NCBI RefSeq assembly: GCF_013414345.1
Contig: NZ_CP058670.1
Coordinates: 372,001-436,000 of the forward strand
Direction of reading: 5' to 3'
Source: Microcella indica
GTDB lineage: Bacteria > Actinomycetota > Actinomycetes > Actinomycetales > Microbacteriaceae
Length of the DNA: 64,000 bases
Part shown: piece by piece, positions 7,984-14,916 of the stretch
Layout of the letters: each line of letters begins with the position of its first letter
Numbering within the stretch: the stretch's first letter is position 1
Notes under the pieces: model-generated
What the model saw: the letters and a program-made list of their open reading frames with translations, nothing else
The model's database searches: none
What the model was told of the DNA's origin: nothing
Position numbers and translations under genes: made by a program

Positions 7984-8272
7984 TCAGGCCACCCACGGCT
8001 ACCTTGCCGATAAAGACAAGTATCTTGTTCGACTCAAGCGCATCGAGGGCCAGGCGCGTGGAATTCACCGGATGGTGGATGAAGAGCAGTACTGCATCGA
8101 CATCTTGACTCAGATCTCGGCCCTCACAAGCGCGCTACAGGGCGTGGCCGTGGGGCTGCTGGATGAACACTTGAAGCACTGTGTCAGCGATGCCGTTCGA
8201 TCTGGCGGTGACGTTGCCGAAGCCAAGCTTGAGGAGGCAGCCCAAGCAATCGCGCGTCTGGTGCGCTCCTAG
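7973..8272 (+). CDS. csoR: CsoR copper-sensing repressor
   Basis: A 99-residue all-helical repressor of the CsoR/RcnR family. The Cu(I)-binding triad is intact: C41, H66 and C70, with the 25- and 4-residue spacings of characterised CsoR proteins. The start at 7973 (MSADQ) is preferred over the ATG six bases earlier because GGGAGG sits well before it. The gene overlaps the end of the ATPase by 11 bp and is translated with it. Copper binding should release it from the palindromes at 5528-5544 and 9919-9935, so it is probably autoregulated and controls both copper operons. Confidence 0.92.
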   Translation: MSADQATHGYLADKDKYLVRLKRIEGQARGIHRMVDEEQYCIDILTQISALTSALQGVAVGLLDEHLKHCVSDAVRSGGDVAEAKLEEAAQAIARLVRS

Positions 8273-8368
8273 AACGAGGTGAGGCGTTGCAGTGGTTCAG
8301 CCATTGCGACGCCTCGACTTGTTTTCAAGTCGAGTGCTAATGCCCACGAAAGTGGAAGGAGGGTGACA

Positions 8369-8923
8369 GTGAAAAAACGTATAGCAATCATTTCCGGGAT
8401 CGTTGCGATTCTTGGAATAAGTCTCGCAGGAGCGCTCACTTGGACGAACCGAGCCGAACCATTCAACGATCGAGACGTAGCCTTCGCCTCGAACATGATT
8501 CCCCACCATGTGGGGGCCCTGGAGATGGCAGAAGTCATTCTGGCCAAGGAGGGACTCCCCGCTGAGGTTCAAGAGCTCGCAGCCCGGATTGAAGCAACCC
8601 AGCAGCCCGAGATCAATCAGATGAATGCATGGCTCAAGGAATGGGATGCGCCGTCTATGGCGGGAGGCCATGGCGGTCACGCCATGATGACGAGCGGCAT
8701 GATGAGCGAAACAGACATGATGGCCCTGGAGGACGCACAGGGTGTTGAGGCTGCCCGGCTGTTCCTGGAAGGAATGATCGTGCACCACAAAGGCGCAGTA
8801 GAGATGGCCCAGGTCGAAGTTGAGGGGGGCAAGTACCCCGAAGCCGTCGCGCTCGCTCGAGCCATCATTGAGCAGCAGACCATTGAGATCGCCGAGATGG
8901 AGCGTCTCCTTGCAAACCTCTAG
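8369..8923 (+). CDS. DUF305 protein, membrane-anchored, Met/His-rich
   Basis: A 184-residue DUF305 protein starting at GTG 8369 behind a strong AAGGAGG. One N-terminal helix (IISGIVAILGISLAGALTW) anchors or exports it. Two DUF305 repeats follow, each with a His-His motif (MIPHHVGALEMAE and MIVHHKGAVEMAQ). They are joined by a Met/His-rich linker (GGHGGHAMMTSGMM). DUF305 proteins accompany copper-efflux genes and are thought to bind copper outside the membrane. This one follows csoR in the copper operon with a 96-bp gap. Confidence 0.87.
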   Translation: MKKRIAIISGIVAILGISLAGALTWTNRAEPFNDRDVAFASNMIPHHVGALEMAEVILAKEGLPAEVQELAARIEATQQPEINQMNAWLKEWDAPSMAGGHGGHAMMTSGMMSETDMMALEDAQGVEAARLFLEGMIVHHKGAVEMAQVEVEGGKYPEAVALARAIIEQQTIEIAEMERLLANL

Positions 8924-8959
8924 TGCACAGCTCGCGCTTGCTGGCTACGCTCCACGATC

Positions 8960-9907
8960 ATGAACGTGTGGCACGTCGTGGGTACAGCGGCCCTCGCAGC
9001 TCCGCCGCTCGTATGGTCGAGCCTTCACGCGCATTCTCCTGAAGTTCGGCGGTGGCGACAGGGCACCGGCCAGCGCACCCAGGTCGCGGGCCTCGGGGTG
9101 CGCGTGTTTGGAACCGGCGAGGCGGTCGTTGTGCTGCTCGCGGGCCTCGCCTCGAGTGAGCGATTCTGGGGCAAGTCATATGACGTGCTCGGACAGAACG
9201 CGCGCGTCGTAGCCATTGACCCGATCGGATTCGGTGCCTCAATCCGCCATCCGGCACTTCAGGAGATTGTCGATGCGAGGGTGCACGTCGATGCGGTGCT
9301 CGCAGTGCTGCGGGCTCTCGACTTGCATACTCAGCCCGTCGTTTTTGTCGGCCACTCTATGGGCGCATCCCTGGCGATCCGGGCGGGCGCGAGACACGCA
9401 CCTACGCGTGCAGTCGTGGCTTTCGATGCTCCCTTGTATCGTTCAGCTGTGGAGGCCAACGGCCGCATCCGGCATATGGGCTGGTTCGAGGCGCTGCTCT
9501 CGCAAGGCCCGCTGGCCGAAAGAGTGTGCCACTGGATGTGCGACAACCGCACCGTGGCACGCGGCGTTGCAGTCGCCATCAGCCCCCGACTGCCTGTCGC
9601 GATCGCCCGGGACTCCGTCGAACACACCTGGCCGGGCTACATCGCAGGCTTCGACTCGCTCGTGCGCGACCCAGGGTGGACTGACGCACTTGACGTCCTG
9701 GCGGCGCGGAATGTCCCGGTGCGGCTGGTCGACGGCGACAAGGACCCAGTCCCCGTTCCCGGTCGTGCTGACGAGCTCGCCGCGCGGTTTACGAACATTT
9801 CGGCCACACGCCGACTAGGCGGACATCGCGCGCCGCTCAGCGACCCGATCGGCTGTGCATCGATCGTGCGCGCCGTTCTCAGCGAACACGGTGCATCGGA
9901 TTCCTGA
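8960..9907 (+). CDS. Alpha/beta hydrolase
   Basis: A 315-residue protein of the alpha/beta hydrolase superfamily. The nucleophile elbow is GHSMG, the oxyanion region is VVVLLAGLASSERFWG, and the catalytic acid is likely the Asp in VRLVDGDKDPVP. The histidine is likely the one in RRLGGHRAPLS. An N-terminal hydrophobic stretch (VGTAALAAPPLVWSS) may anchor it. It lies within the copper cluster, 36 bp after the DUF305 gene. The substrate is unknown and no direct metal role is evident. Confidence 0.8.
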   Translation: MNVWHVVGTAALAAPPLVWSSLHAHSPEVRRWRQGTGQRTQVAGLGVRVFGTGEAVVVLLAGLASSERFWGKSYDVLGQNARVVAIDPIGFGASIRHPALQEIVDARVHVDAVLAVLRALDLHTQPVVFVGHSMGASLAIRAGARHAPTRAVVAFDAPLYRSAVEANGRIRHMGWFEALLSQGPLAERVCHWMCDNRTVARGVAVAISPRLPVAIARDSVEHTWPGYIAGFDSLVRDPGWTDALDVLAARNVPVRLVDGDKDPVPVPGRADELAARFTNISATRRLGGHRAPLSDPIGCASIVRAVLSEHGASDS

Positions 9908-9918
9908 GGTGTGAGAAA

Positions 9919-9935
9919 ATACCCCCTGGAGGTAT
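9919..9935 (+). promoter_or_regulatory. Second CsoR-type operator
   Basis: ATACCCCCTGGAGGTAT is a 17-bp palindrome with a single mismatched pair and closely resembles 5528-5544. It ends 5 bp before the DUF6153 start. This places the DUF6153-DUF305-F510_1955 genes under the same copper control. Confidence 0.75.
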
Positions 9936-9940
9936 GACAG

Positions 9941-10354
9941 ATGCTTCGGCGCTTCGGCTACGTGCTGCTGATCGTGATATTCGCGGTCGTCGGCGTCGCC
10001 ATGGGCGCTCATGGTTCGACCCCCGCCGGTCATTCGACCGTTGCAGCGAGCTCAGTCGCGGCTTCTGCCGTGCCTGTGGAGCACAACCACGCTGACACTG
10101 TCGCTCCGCACTCTGACGCCACTGCGTCACAGGGTCCGGATGCTCCGTGCGCGGATTGTGCCGGCGATCATGCCGCGCTCCTGATGGCATGCGTGTTTAT
10201 GGTGCTCATCGTGGTCGTCAGCCTGGTTCTCCCACTGGTGGCTCTCCGCTTTGGCGTCGTGGCCCCGAGCGTATCGACACTGGACAGCACACCTCGTCGA
10301 CTTGCGGACTCGCGCCCTCCGGAACTCTCAGAACTCTGCATCAACCGTCAGTGA
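9941..10354 (+). CDS. DUF6153-type small membrane protein
   Basis: A 137-residue protein with an N-terminal hydrophobic helix (YVLLIVIFAVVGVAMGAH). A His-containing extracytoplasmic stretch with a CADCAGDH motif follows, then a second membrane helix (LLMACVFMVLIVVVSLVLPLV) and a short polar tail. Proteins of this layout (DUF6153) are found in actinobacterial copper and metal clusters. The two cysteines and several histidines could bind metal. It begins 5 bp after the second CsoR-type operator and precedes a second DUF305 gene, so it is probably copper induced. Confidence 0.7.
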   Translation: MLRRFGYVLLIVIFAVVGVAMGAHGSTPAGHSTVAASSVAASAVPVEHNHADTVAPHSDATASQGPDAPCADCAGDHAALLMACVFMVLIVVVSLVLPLVALRFGVVAPSVSTLDSTPRRLADSRPPELSELCINRQ

Positions 10355-10432
10355 TTCGCCGCCTGATGACTGCGTAGTCACGCCGTCATCACTGCGACCC
10401 GAACATCCAACACTGACGAAAGAAGCACAAAA

Positions 10433-11020
10433 ATGAAGAAGTCATTCCGCACCCGCGCGCTCGCGGCGGGTGCACTCGCCCTCATCAGCATGGTCGGGCT
10501 CGCTGCATGCTCGACCACCACAGAGCCGTCCGAGAGTTCCGGCGCCAACATGGCAGACGTCATGTTTGTCCAGATGATGATTCCGCACCACGAAGGAGCC
10601 ATCGAGATGAGCGACGTGTTGCTTTCCAAGTCGGGCGTAGAGCCTGAAGTCGCAGAGCTGGCTGAGCAGATCAAGGCTGCCCAGGGCCCCGAGATCGAGC
10701 AGATGAAGCAGTGGCTCGATGACTGGGGCATGCCTGCCATGAGCGACAGCATGGACGGAATGGATCACGGCGGCATGGGTGGAATGGACGGCATGGCAGG
10801 CATGACCGAGGAGGACATGCAGGCACTTGAGGACGCCAGCGGGCCTGAAGCAGGGGACCTGTTCCTCGAGCAGATGATCGTGCACCACGAGGGTGCCATT
10901 GAGATGGCCGATGATGTTCTGGCTGATGGCGAGCACCCCGGCGTGCGCGAGCTGGCGGAGAACATCATCGCCAGCCAAACGGCGGAGATCGAGCTGATGC
11001 GCTCGATGCTCGACTCCTGA
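10433..11020 (+). CDS. DUF305 lipoprotein
   Basis: A 195-residue lipoprotein with a clear signal peptide and lipobox (MVGLAACS). Two DUF305 repeats carry MIPHHEGAIEMSD and MIVHHEGAIEMAD, separated by a Met/Gly/His-rich linker (MDGMDHGGMGGMDGMAGM). It is a second copy relative to the gene at 8369, with a lipid anchor in place of a membrane helix. The ATG of the next gene shares its last base with this TGA. It probably binds copper at the outer face of the membrane. Confidence 0.9.
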   Translation: MKKSFRTRALAAGALALISMVGLAACSTTTEPSESSGANMADVMFVQMMIPHHEGAIEMSDVLLSKSGVEPEVAELAEQIKAAQGPEIEQMKQWLDDWGMPAMSDSMDGMDHGGMGGMDGMAGMTEEDMQALEDASGPEAGDLFLEQMIVHHEGAIEMADDVLADGEHPGVRELAENIIASQTAEIELMRSMLDS

Positions 11021-11874
11021 TGCGGCGGATAGGAGTGGCGGCCGTGACAGCGGCCGCCGCCCTTTCCGTCGGTCTGGCGGGATGCACTTCCCCCACGACG
11101 GAGACCCCCATCGTCGTGTCGCACGTGCACGCGGTGGACTACGACCTGCAGCGCGGAAGTGCCTACGTCGCGACGCATGAAGGAGTCCTCAGCGTGGCAG
11201 CGGACGGTTCGGTCGAACGCATTGGTCAATGGGCAGGCGATGTGATGGGGATGGCGCGCTTCGGCGACACCATCTACTTCTCCGGCCACCCGGCACCCGA
11301 CGAGAATCTGCCGCCGAACATCGGCGTCTATGAACTCAGCGTGCCGACTGGGGAGTTCGCGCCAATCTCCCTTCTCGGGGAAGTAGATTTTCACAGCATG
11401 ACGATCGCGCAGTCGTCTGACGGGATGGCGTTGGCCGGCATCGACTCGGCCACAGGTCAGGTCATGGTCAGTCGGGACGGTGCGCAGAGTTGGGCGGCAG
11501 GAATGCCAATCGGCGCGCGCTCCCTCAGCTGGGATGCGAACGCCGAGAGTCTCTACGCAACGACGGAGCAGGGTCTCCTCGTCAGCACCGACGACGGCAT
11601 GACGTTCACCGCAACGGACAGTGCTCCGCTCTTGGTTCTGATCGCGTCCAGCCCGGCAGACGTGTCAACCGAGGCATTCCTGGTCGGAATCGACGTTGAC
11701 GGCTACGTTCACACCAGCCCCGACGGGGTGACGTGGACGCCGCTCGGGCTGGCACCACCCCTCACGGATGCCCTGGCCGTTGGCAACGATGGCTCGATCG
11801 TCGTGGCCGGAATCGAGGGCGTACACAGGTCTGAAGATCGCGGAGCGACCTGGACGATGATGGCGGAATTCTGA
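11020..11874 (+). CDS. F510_1955-type (sortilin/exo-sialidase-like) lipoprotein
   Basis: A 284-residue secreted protein with a lipobox (VGLAGCTSP) and repeated beta-propeller blades, including the Asp-box-like blades SRDGAQSWAAG, STDDGMTFTAT and HRSEDRGATW. Proteins like this are annotated as F510_1955-family glycosylhydrolases, but catalysis is unproven, and they frequently sit in copper clusters. It overlaps the DUF305 stop by one base and is followed by a strong hairpin. The last 83 codons are duplicated at 13976-14224. Confidence 0.82.
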   Translation: MRRIGVAAVTAAAALSVGLAGCTSPTTETPIVVSHVHAVDYDLQRGSAYVATHEGVLSVAADGSVERIGQWAGDVMGMARFGDTIYFSGHPAPDENLPPNIGVYELSVPTGEFAPISLLGEVDFHSMTIAQSSDGMALAGIDSATGQVMVSRDGAQSWAAGMPIGARSLSWDANAESLYATTEQGLLVSTDDGMTFTATDSAPLLVLIASSPADVSTEAFLVGIDVDGYVHTSPDGVTWTPLGLAPPLTDALAVGNDGSIVVAGIEGVHRSEDRGATWTMMAEF

Positions 11875-12381
11875 ACTGCGTGGGGTGCGGCAGAGCGCCG
11901 CACCCCACGTGCACCAGCGAACGGTGTCTAGTCCAATTGCGCGTGTGAAGCCGCATTCTCACTTCCGGTGGGCAGCCGGCCTGATGGGTACTCCACGCCG
12001 ACGCAGGGCCCTCAAGATCGTGTGATTGTCGAATCCCAGCTGCTTGCCGATCACTCCACTTGACAGCCCCTGCTCGTAAAGTTCGGCCGCCTCGGAGATC
12101 TCGGCTGTGGTCATGCTGCGCGTTGTGTCGACGCCGTGTTCATTGAGGATGCGAGCAACAGTTGACCGAGAGAGCTGTAGCTCTGCAGCGACGGTTCGAA
12201 TGTTGCGGACCTCGCGGTAGCGACTGACAACGGCCTCGGCTTCGTGCGTTCGAAGTTGGCGGGCTCGCCGACGTGGTTCGGGGCGAGCATCCTGGTGCTC
12301 ATTAGCTGTCGAGCGGAAGAGCAGTTCTTGAGGTGAGGGAGCAGAGCGAGAGGGGTTCGAGTAAACCTGTAGCAGGTGCAC
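11626..12381 (+). repeat. 756-bp duplicated segment, copy A
   Basis: This segment is homologous at a constant offset of 2350 bp to 13976-14731. It covers the 3' end of the F510_1955 gene, the hairpin and the recombinase-tail module. The last 31 bases (12351-12381) are identical to 14701-14731, after which homology stops abruptly. Confidence 0.85.
11879..11909. terminator. Hairpin terminator between convergent genes (copy A)
   Basis: The stem GTGGGGTGCGGC / GCCGCACCCCAC encloses a 5-base loop, starting 4 bp after the F510_1955 stop. It has no U-tract, so it may be a bidirectional stabiliser or terminator between this gene and the minus-strand recombinase tail. Confidence 0.7.
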
Positions 12382-12720
12382 CAAAGATTGCTTACTAGAA
12401 CCCAGAGCCAAGTCCATGGGTTCTCGCAAGCTGCCTTCGGTTGATTCGATACTCGACGACGCTTCGGCGTCTTTCTTGTTCGACGAGGTGTCGATTCCAA
12501 GACCAAACGATGCCGCCCATTCCGTTTGTGCCTCGATCAGCAGGCGAACGTGCTCATGTAGCTCGGATTCTGCGCGGTCCTGATCAACGACGAAGACGCG
12601 CGTGAAGATCGCCTGGTTGAGCTCCCTGCGCATGTCATTGCTTGCCGCGCGGTACAGCTCAAAGGGGTCTCGGAGTAGCTTGAGCCATCCCTTGATGTAG
12701 TCGGCTCGGGGCTGCTGCAC
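11959..12720 (-). pseudogene. Large serine recombinase, C-terminal remnant, with helix-turn-helix tail (module 2)
   Basis: A 253-codon frame whose first codons lie in the IS3 terminal repeat. Residues about 10-75 (WLKLLRDPFELYRAASN, RRELNQAIFTRVFV, LIEAQTEWAASFG) match the C-terminal part of large serine recombinases. The rest, from VHLLQVYSNP on, is the tail shared with the modules at 4942 and 14309: a basic linker and two helix-turn-helix units ending DNHTILRALRRRGV. The resolvase catalytic domain and zinc ribbon that should precede are missing. Beyond the IS lies the fragment of another gene, so they were lost by insertion plus rearrangement. This is probably the remnant of the island integrase. 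Confidence 0.72.
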
Positions 12721-12732
12721 GGATAGGTGACA
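12706..12732 (+). repeat. IS3 element left terminal inverted repeat
   Basis: Matches the reverse complement of 13949-13975 at 25 of 27 bases. Its CAC at 12718-12720 supplies the GTG start of the recombinase remnant. Confidence 0.85.
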
Positions 12733-12739
12733 GTTTCGG

Positions 12740-13615
12740 TTAGGCCGCGAGGGCCACGGTGTTGGTCATGATTGTCTCGAACTCGATCGGTGTCAATCGA
12801 CCCAGGCGCGCTTGTCGGCGTCGCCGGTGATAGGTCCTCTCGATCCAGGTGATGATCGCGATGCGCAGGTCGTCACGGGTTGCCCAGGAGCGGCGGTTGA
12901 GGACGTTGTTCTGCAGCAGGCTGAAGAAGCTCTCCATGGCTGCGTTGTCGCCGGCAGCTCCGACGCGACCCATCGATCCGATGAGGTTGTGGCGGCGCAG
13001 GGTGAGGGCGAATTTCCTGGATCGAAATTGCGATCCTCGATCCGAGTGGACGATGCAGCCAGCGACTTTGCCGCGCCGGGCGACGGCGTTCTCCAACGCT
13101 CGTACGGCCAGTGAGGCCTTCATGCGGGAGTCCATGGCGTAGCCCACGATGCGGTTGCTGAAGACATCTTTGATCGCGCAGAGGTAGAGCTTGTTCTGCC
13201 TCGTGCGATGTTCGGTGATGTCCACTAGCCACAGCCGGTTGGGTGCATCGGCGGTGAAGTCGCGCAGGACGTGGTCGTCGAACACGGGCGGGCCGGGCCT
13301 GCCTGCTTTCCCGTTGCGCTTCTTGCCGAACACCGACCACACCCGATTTTCGGAGCATCGGCGCCACACGGTGCGTTCCGAGACCGCGAAGCCGGCATCT
13401 CGCACCTCGTCGGCGATGAGGCGATACCCGAACTCGGGGTCGTCGGCGTGGGCGTCGATGATCGCGTTGACCAGGTGAGCTTGAGTCCACTCGGTGGAGG
13501 TGATCGGCTGTCGTAGCCACCGATAGAACGGTTGCCGTGCGATCTTCAGCACCCGACACGTCACCGCGACGGGGATCCCGTCGGCGGCCAGCTCGCGGAC
13601 GAGCGGGTACATCAT
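12740..13615 (-). CDS. IS3-family transposase OrfB (DDE catalytic subunit)
   Basis: A 291-residue integrase-core transposase. The N-terminal helical HTH_21 region (YRLIADEVRDAGFAVSERTV) is followed by the rve domain. The catalytic triad is visible: Asp in WLVDITEHR, Asp in VHSDRGSQF, and Glu in NAAMESFFSLLQ. The length and layout are those of a full-length IS3 OrfB with no internal stop. Its start overlaps orfA by 4 bp (ATGATG at the orfA end), consistent with translational coupling or programmed frameshifting to make OrfAB. The element therefore looks potentially active. Confidence 0.93.
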   Translation of the reverse strand: MMYPLVRELAADGIPVAVTCRVLKIARQPFYRWLRQPITSTEWTQAHLVNAIIDAHADDPEFGYRLIADEVRDAGFAVSERTVWRRCSENRVWSVFGKKRNGKAGRPGPPVFDDHVLRDFTADAPNRLWLVDITEHRTRQNKLYLCAIKDVFSNRIVGYAMDSRMKASLAVRALENAVARRGKVAGCIVHSDRGSQFRSRKFALTLRRHNLIGSMGRVGAAGDNAAMESFFSLLQNNVLNRRSWATRDDLRIAIITWIERTYHRRRRQARLGRLTPIEFETIMTNTVALAA

Positions 13616-13905
13616 TTTGCCGGCAGGTTCGCCTGCGACAAATAGGCGGCCGCTCGGCGCAGCACCTCGTTCTCCTGCTCCAGCAGACGGTTCCGCTTAC
13701 GCAGTTCACGCAGCTCACCGGCCTCGGTCGCGGTGACTCCTGGACGGCGGGATTCTTCGACGTCGGCTTGGCGCAGCCAGTTCTGCAGACAGGTCTCGCT
13801 GATGCCGAAGTCGGCCGCGACCCGTTTCAGGGTCACACCATCTTCACGGCGTCGGGCGACGGCTACGACATCGTCGCGGAACTCACGGGGATAGGGCTTG
13901 GGCAT
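13612..13905 (-). CDS. IS3-family transposase OrfA
   Basis: A 97-residue DNA-binding subunit. It has a helix-turn-helix (LKRVAADFGISETCLQNWLRQ) followed by a leucine-zipper-like coiled coil (ELRELRKRNRLLEQENEVLRR), the standard OrfA layout. It lies directly upstream of orfB with a 4-bp overlap and ends within the IS right inverted-repeat region. Confidence 0.92.
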   Translation of the reverse strand: MPKPYPREFRDDVVAVARRREDGVTLKRVAADFGISETCLQNWLRQADVEESRRPGVTATEAGELRELRKRNRLLEQENEVLRRAAAYLSQANLPAK

Positions 13906-13948
13906 GATGACATCCTCCCAGCGGCACCTTCCGGCACCACAGATCAGG

Positions 13949-13975
13949 TGTCACCTAACCGTGCAGCAGCCCCCA
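13949..13975 (-). repeat. IS3 element right terminal inverted repeat
   Basis: Partner of 12706-12732. Homology of the 756-bp duplication begins at the next base, 13976. Confidence 0.85.
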
Positions 13976-14224
13976 CCGCTCTTGGTTCTGATCGCGTCGA
14001 GCCCGGCAGACGTGTCAACTGAGGCATTCCTCGTCGGAACCGACGTCGACGGCTATGTTCACACCAGCCCCGACGGTGTCACGTGGGCGTCGATTGGGTT
14101 GGCACCACCCCTCTCGGATGCCCTGGCGGTTGGCAGCGACGGCTCGATCGTCGTGGCCGGGATCGAGGGCGTGCATCGGTCTGAAGATCGTGGAGCCACC
14201 TGGGCCGTGATCACCGAGTTCTGA
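13976..14224 (+). pseudogene. F510_1955-type lipoprotein, C-terminal fragment
   Basis: These 82 codons plus stop (from LLVLIASSPADVS to the HRSEDRGATW blade) duplicate the end of the gene at 11020-11874. The 5' part, with signal peptide and first blades, is absent and replaced by the IS3 end. A reading frame continues into the IS but has no proper start, so this is a fragment rather than a gene. Confidence 0.88.
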
Positions 14225-14228
14225 CTTG

Positions 14229-14259
14229 CGTGGGGTGCGGCAGTGCGCCGCACCCCACG
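14229..14259. terminator. Hairpin terminator (copy B)
   Basis: The same stem as at 11879-11909 (GTGGGGTGCGGC / GCCGCACCCCAC) with a slightly different loop. It sits between the fragment and the convergent recombinase-tail gene. Confidence 0.68.
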
Positions 14260-14308
14260 TGGAGCAGCGACTGCTGTCGATCCGGGTGATTCATGAGAAG
14301 CATCGCCC

Positions 14309-14731
14309 TTACCTTCGATTGGCAGCCGGCCTGATCGTTACTCCGCGGCGACGCAGCGCCCTCAGGATCGTGTGGTTGTCGTAACCCAGTTGTTTGCCGA
14401 TCGCGGAACTCGATTGACCCCGTTCGTAGAGCTCAGCGGCTTTGGAGTTATCGGATTCAGTCATCCTGCGTGATGCGTCAATGCCGTGGTCCTTGAGGAT
14501 GCGCGCGACTGTAGTACGGGAGAGCTGGAACTCCTTCGCAACGGTTCGACTGTTGCGGGCCGCGCGATAGCGATTGACGACGGCCTCTACTTCGTTCGCT
14601 CGTAATTGGCGGGCTCGCCGTCGTGGTTCCGGGCTGACATCCTCGTGCTCGCGGGGTGTCGAGCGGAAGAGCAGTTCTCGAGGTGAGACGACCCCTCGTG
14701 AGGGGTTCGAGTAAACCTGTAGCAGGTGCAC
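14309..14731 (-). CDS. Recombinase-tail helix-turn-helix protein, module 3
   Basis: A 140-residue relative of the products at 4942-5364 and 11959-12720. It starts at GTG with VHLLQVYSNP and carries a basic RRRARQL linker. Two helix-turn-helix units (VAKEFQLSRTTVARILKDHG, and AAELYERGQSSSAIGKQLG with DNHTILRALRRRGV) follow. No recombinase catalytic or zinc-ribbon sequence precedes it. Instead a hairpin and the attR repeat follow on the plus strand. It is the last gene of the island and may be a detached recombinase tail left by integration. No ribosome site is evident. Confidence 0.55.
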   Translation of the reverse strand: MHLLQVYSNPSRGVVSPRELLFRSTPREHEDVSPEPRRRARQLRANEVEAVVNRYRAARNSRTVAKEFQLSRTTVARILKDHGIDASRRMTESDNSKAAELYERGQSSSAIGKQLGYDNHTILRALRRRGVTIRPAANRR

Positions 14732-14738
14732 TGATGCG

Positions 14739-14766
14739 AAGAGCCGGCCCCGAAGGGTCGGCTCTT
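14739..14766. terminator. Hairpin near the right island border
   Basis: AAGAGCCGGCCC / GGGTCGGCTCTT is a 12-bp stem with one G-T pair and a CGAA loop, 97 bp before the attR repeat. It has no U-tract. It could be a terminator or a structural element of the attachment region. Confidence 0.5.
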
Positions 14767-14862
14767 CACATCAGTATCGGTGGAAGCTTCGAGAACCCTA
14801 CGTGGGCCCACGCCGGGCAGTCCGCGGCGCCGCGAAGCGGCGTCGAGGCGGCACGGTGGGGA

Positions 14863-14884
14863 TCGAGTCCCTCCAGGGGCACCG
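14863..14884 (+). repeat. Right attachment-type repeat (attR), copy of the tRNA-Arg 3' end
   Basis: This is a perfect 22-bp copy of 2515-2536 in direct orientation. No acceptor 5' half or anticodon arm precedes it, so it is only a tRNA fragment. It marks the far border of the island; ordinary chromosomal genes resume at 14917. Confidence 0.85.
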
Positions 14885-14916
14885 TGCGAGTTTCCTCGGC
14901 GTCGTGCTCGGGCGCG

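Larger units (their letters stand above)
12706..13975. mobile_element. IS3-family insertion sequence
   Basis: A 1270-bp element with 27-bp terminal inverted repeats matching at 25 positions (12706-12732 and 13949-13975, core GGGGCTGCTGCACGG). It has two overlapping minus-strand frames for orfA and orfB. The right end begins TG on its own strand, as is usual for IS3. No target-site duplication was seen (GGC on the left, CCG on the right), so the flanks were rearranged after insertion. Confidence 0.9.
13976..14731 (+). repeat. 756-bp duplicated segment, copy B
   Basis: This is the partner of 11626-12381. The left border coincides with the end of the IS3 element and the right border with the recombinase-tail junction. 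The two copies are the same length but have diverged, so the duplication is not recent. Confidence 0.85.
2534..14884. mobile_element. Metal-resistance genomic island integrated in tRNA-Arg(CCT)
   Basis: The 12.3-kb segment between the two tRNA-end repeats holds only accessory genes: MerR and thiol-redox genes, CopB/CsoR/DUF305 copper genes, three serine-recombinase tail modules and an IS3 element. Base use is less G/C-biased at third positions than in flanking genes (compare the copB and merR regions with the chromosome after 14917). No intact integrase is present; only a recombinase C-terminus remains at 11959-12720. The island therefore looks fixed unless a recombinase is supplied in trans. 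Borders are inferred from the repeats. Confidence 0.8.

Noticed and set aside
12351-12381. A possible tRNA, from GGGGTTCGAGT followed by GCAGGTGCACCA
   Set aside because: The T-stem does not pair and no acceptor, D or anticodon arm precedes it; the stretch codes for the shared VHLLQVYSNP junction.
14739-14766. The hairpin as a clear rho-independent terminator
   Set aside because: No T-tract follows on either strand, so only a structural or weak terminator role can be supported.
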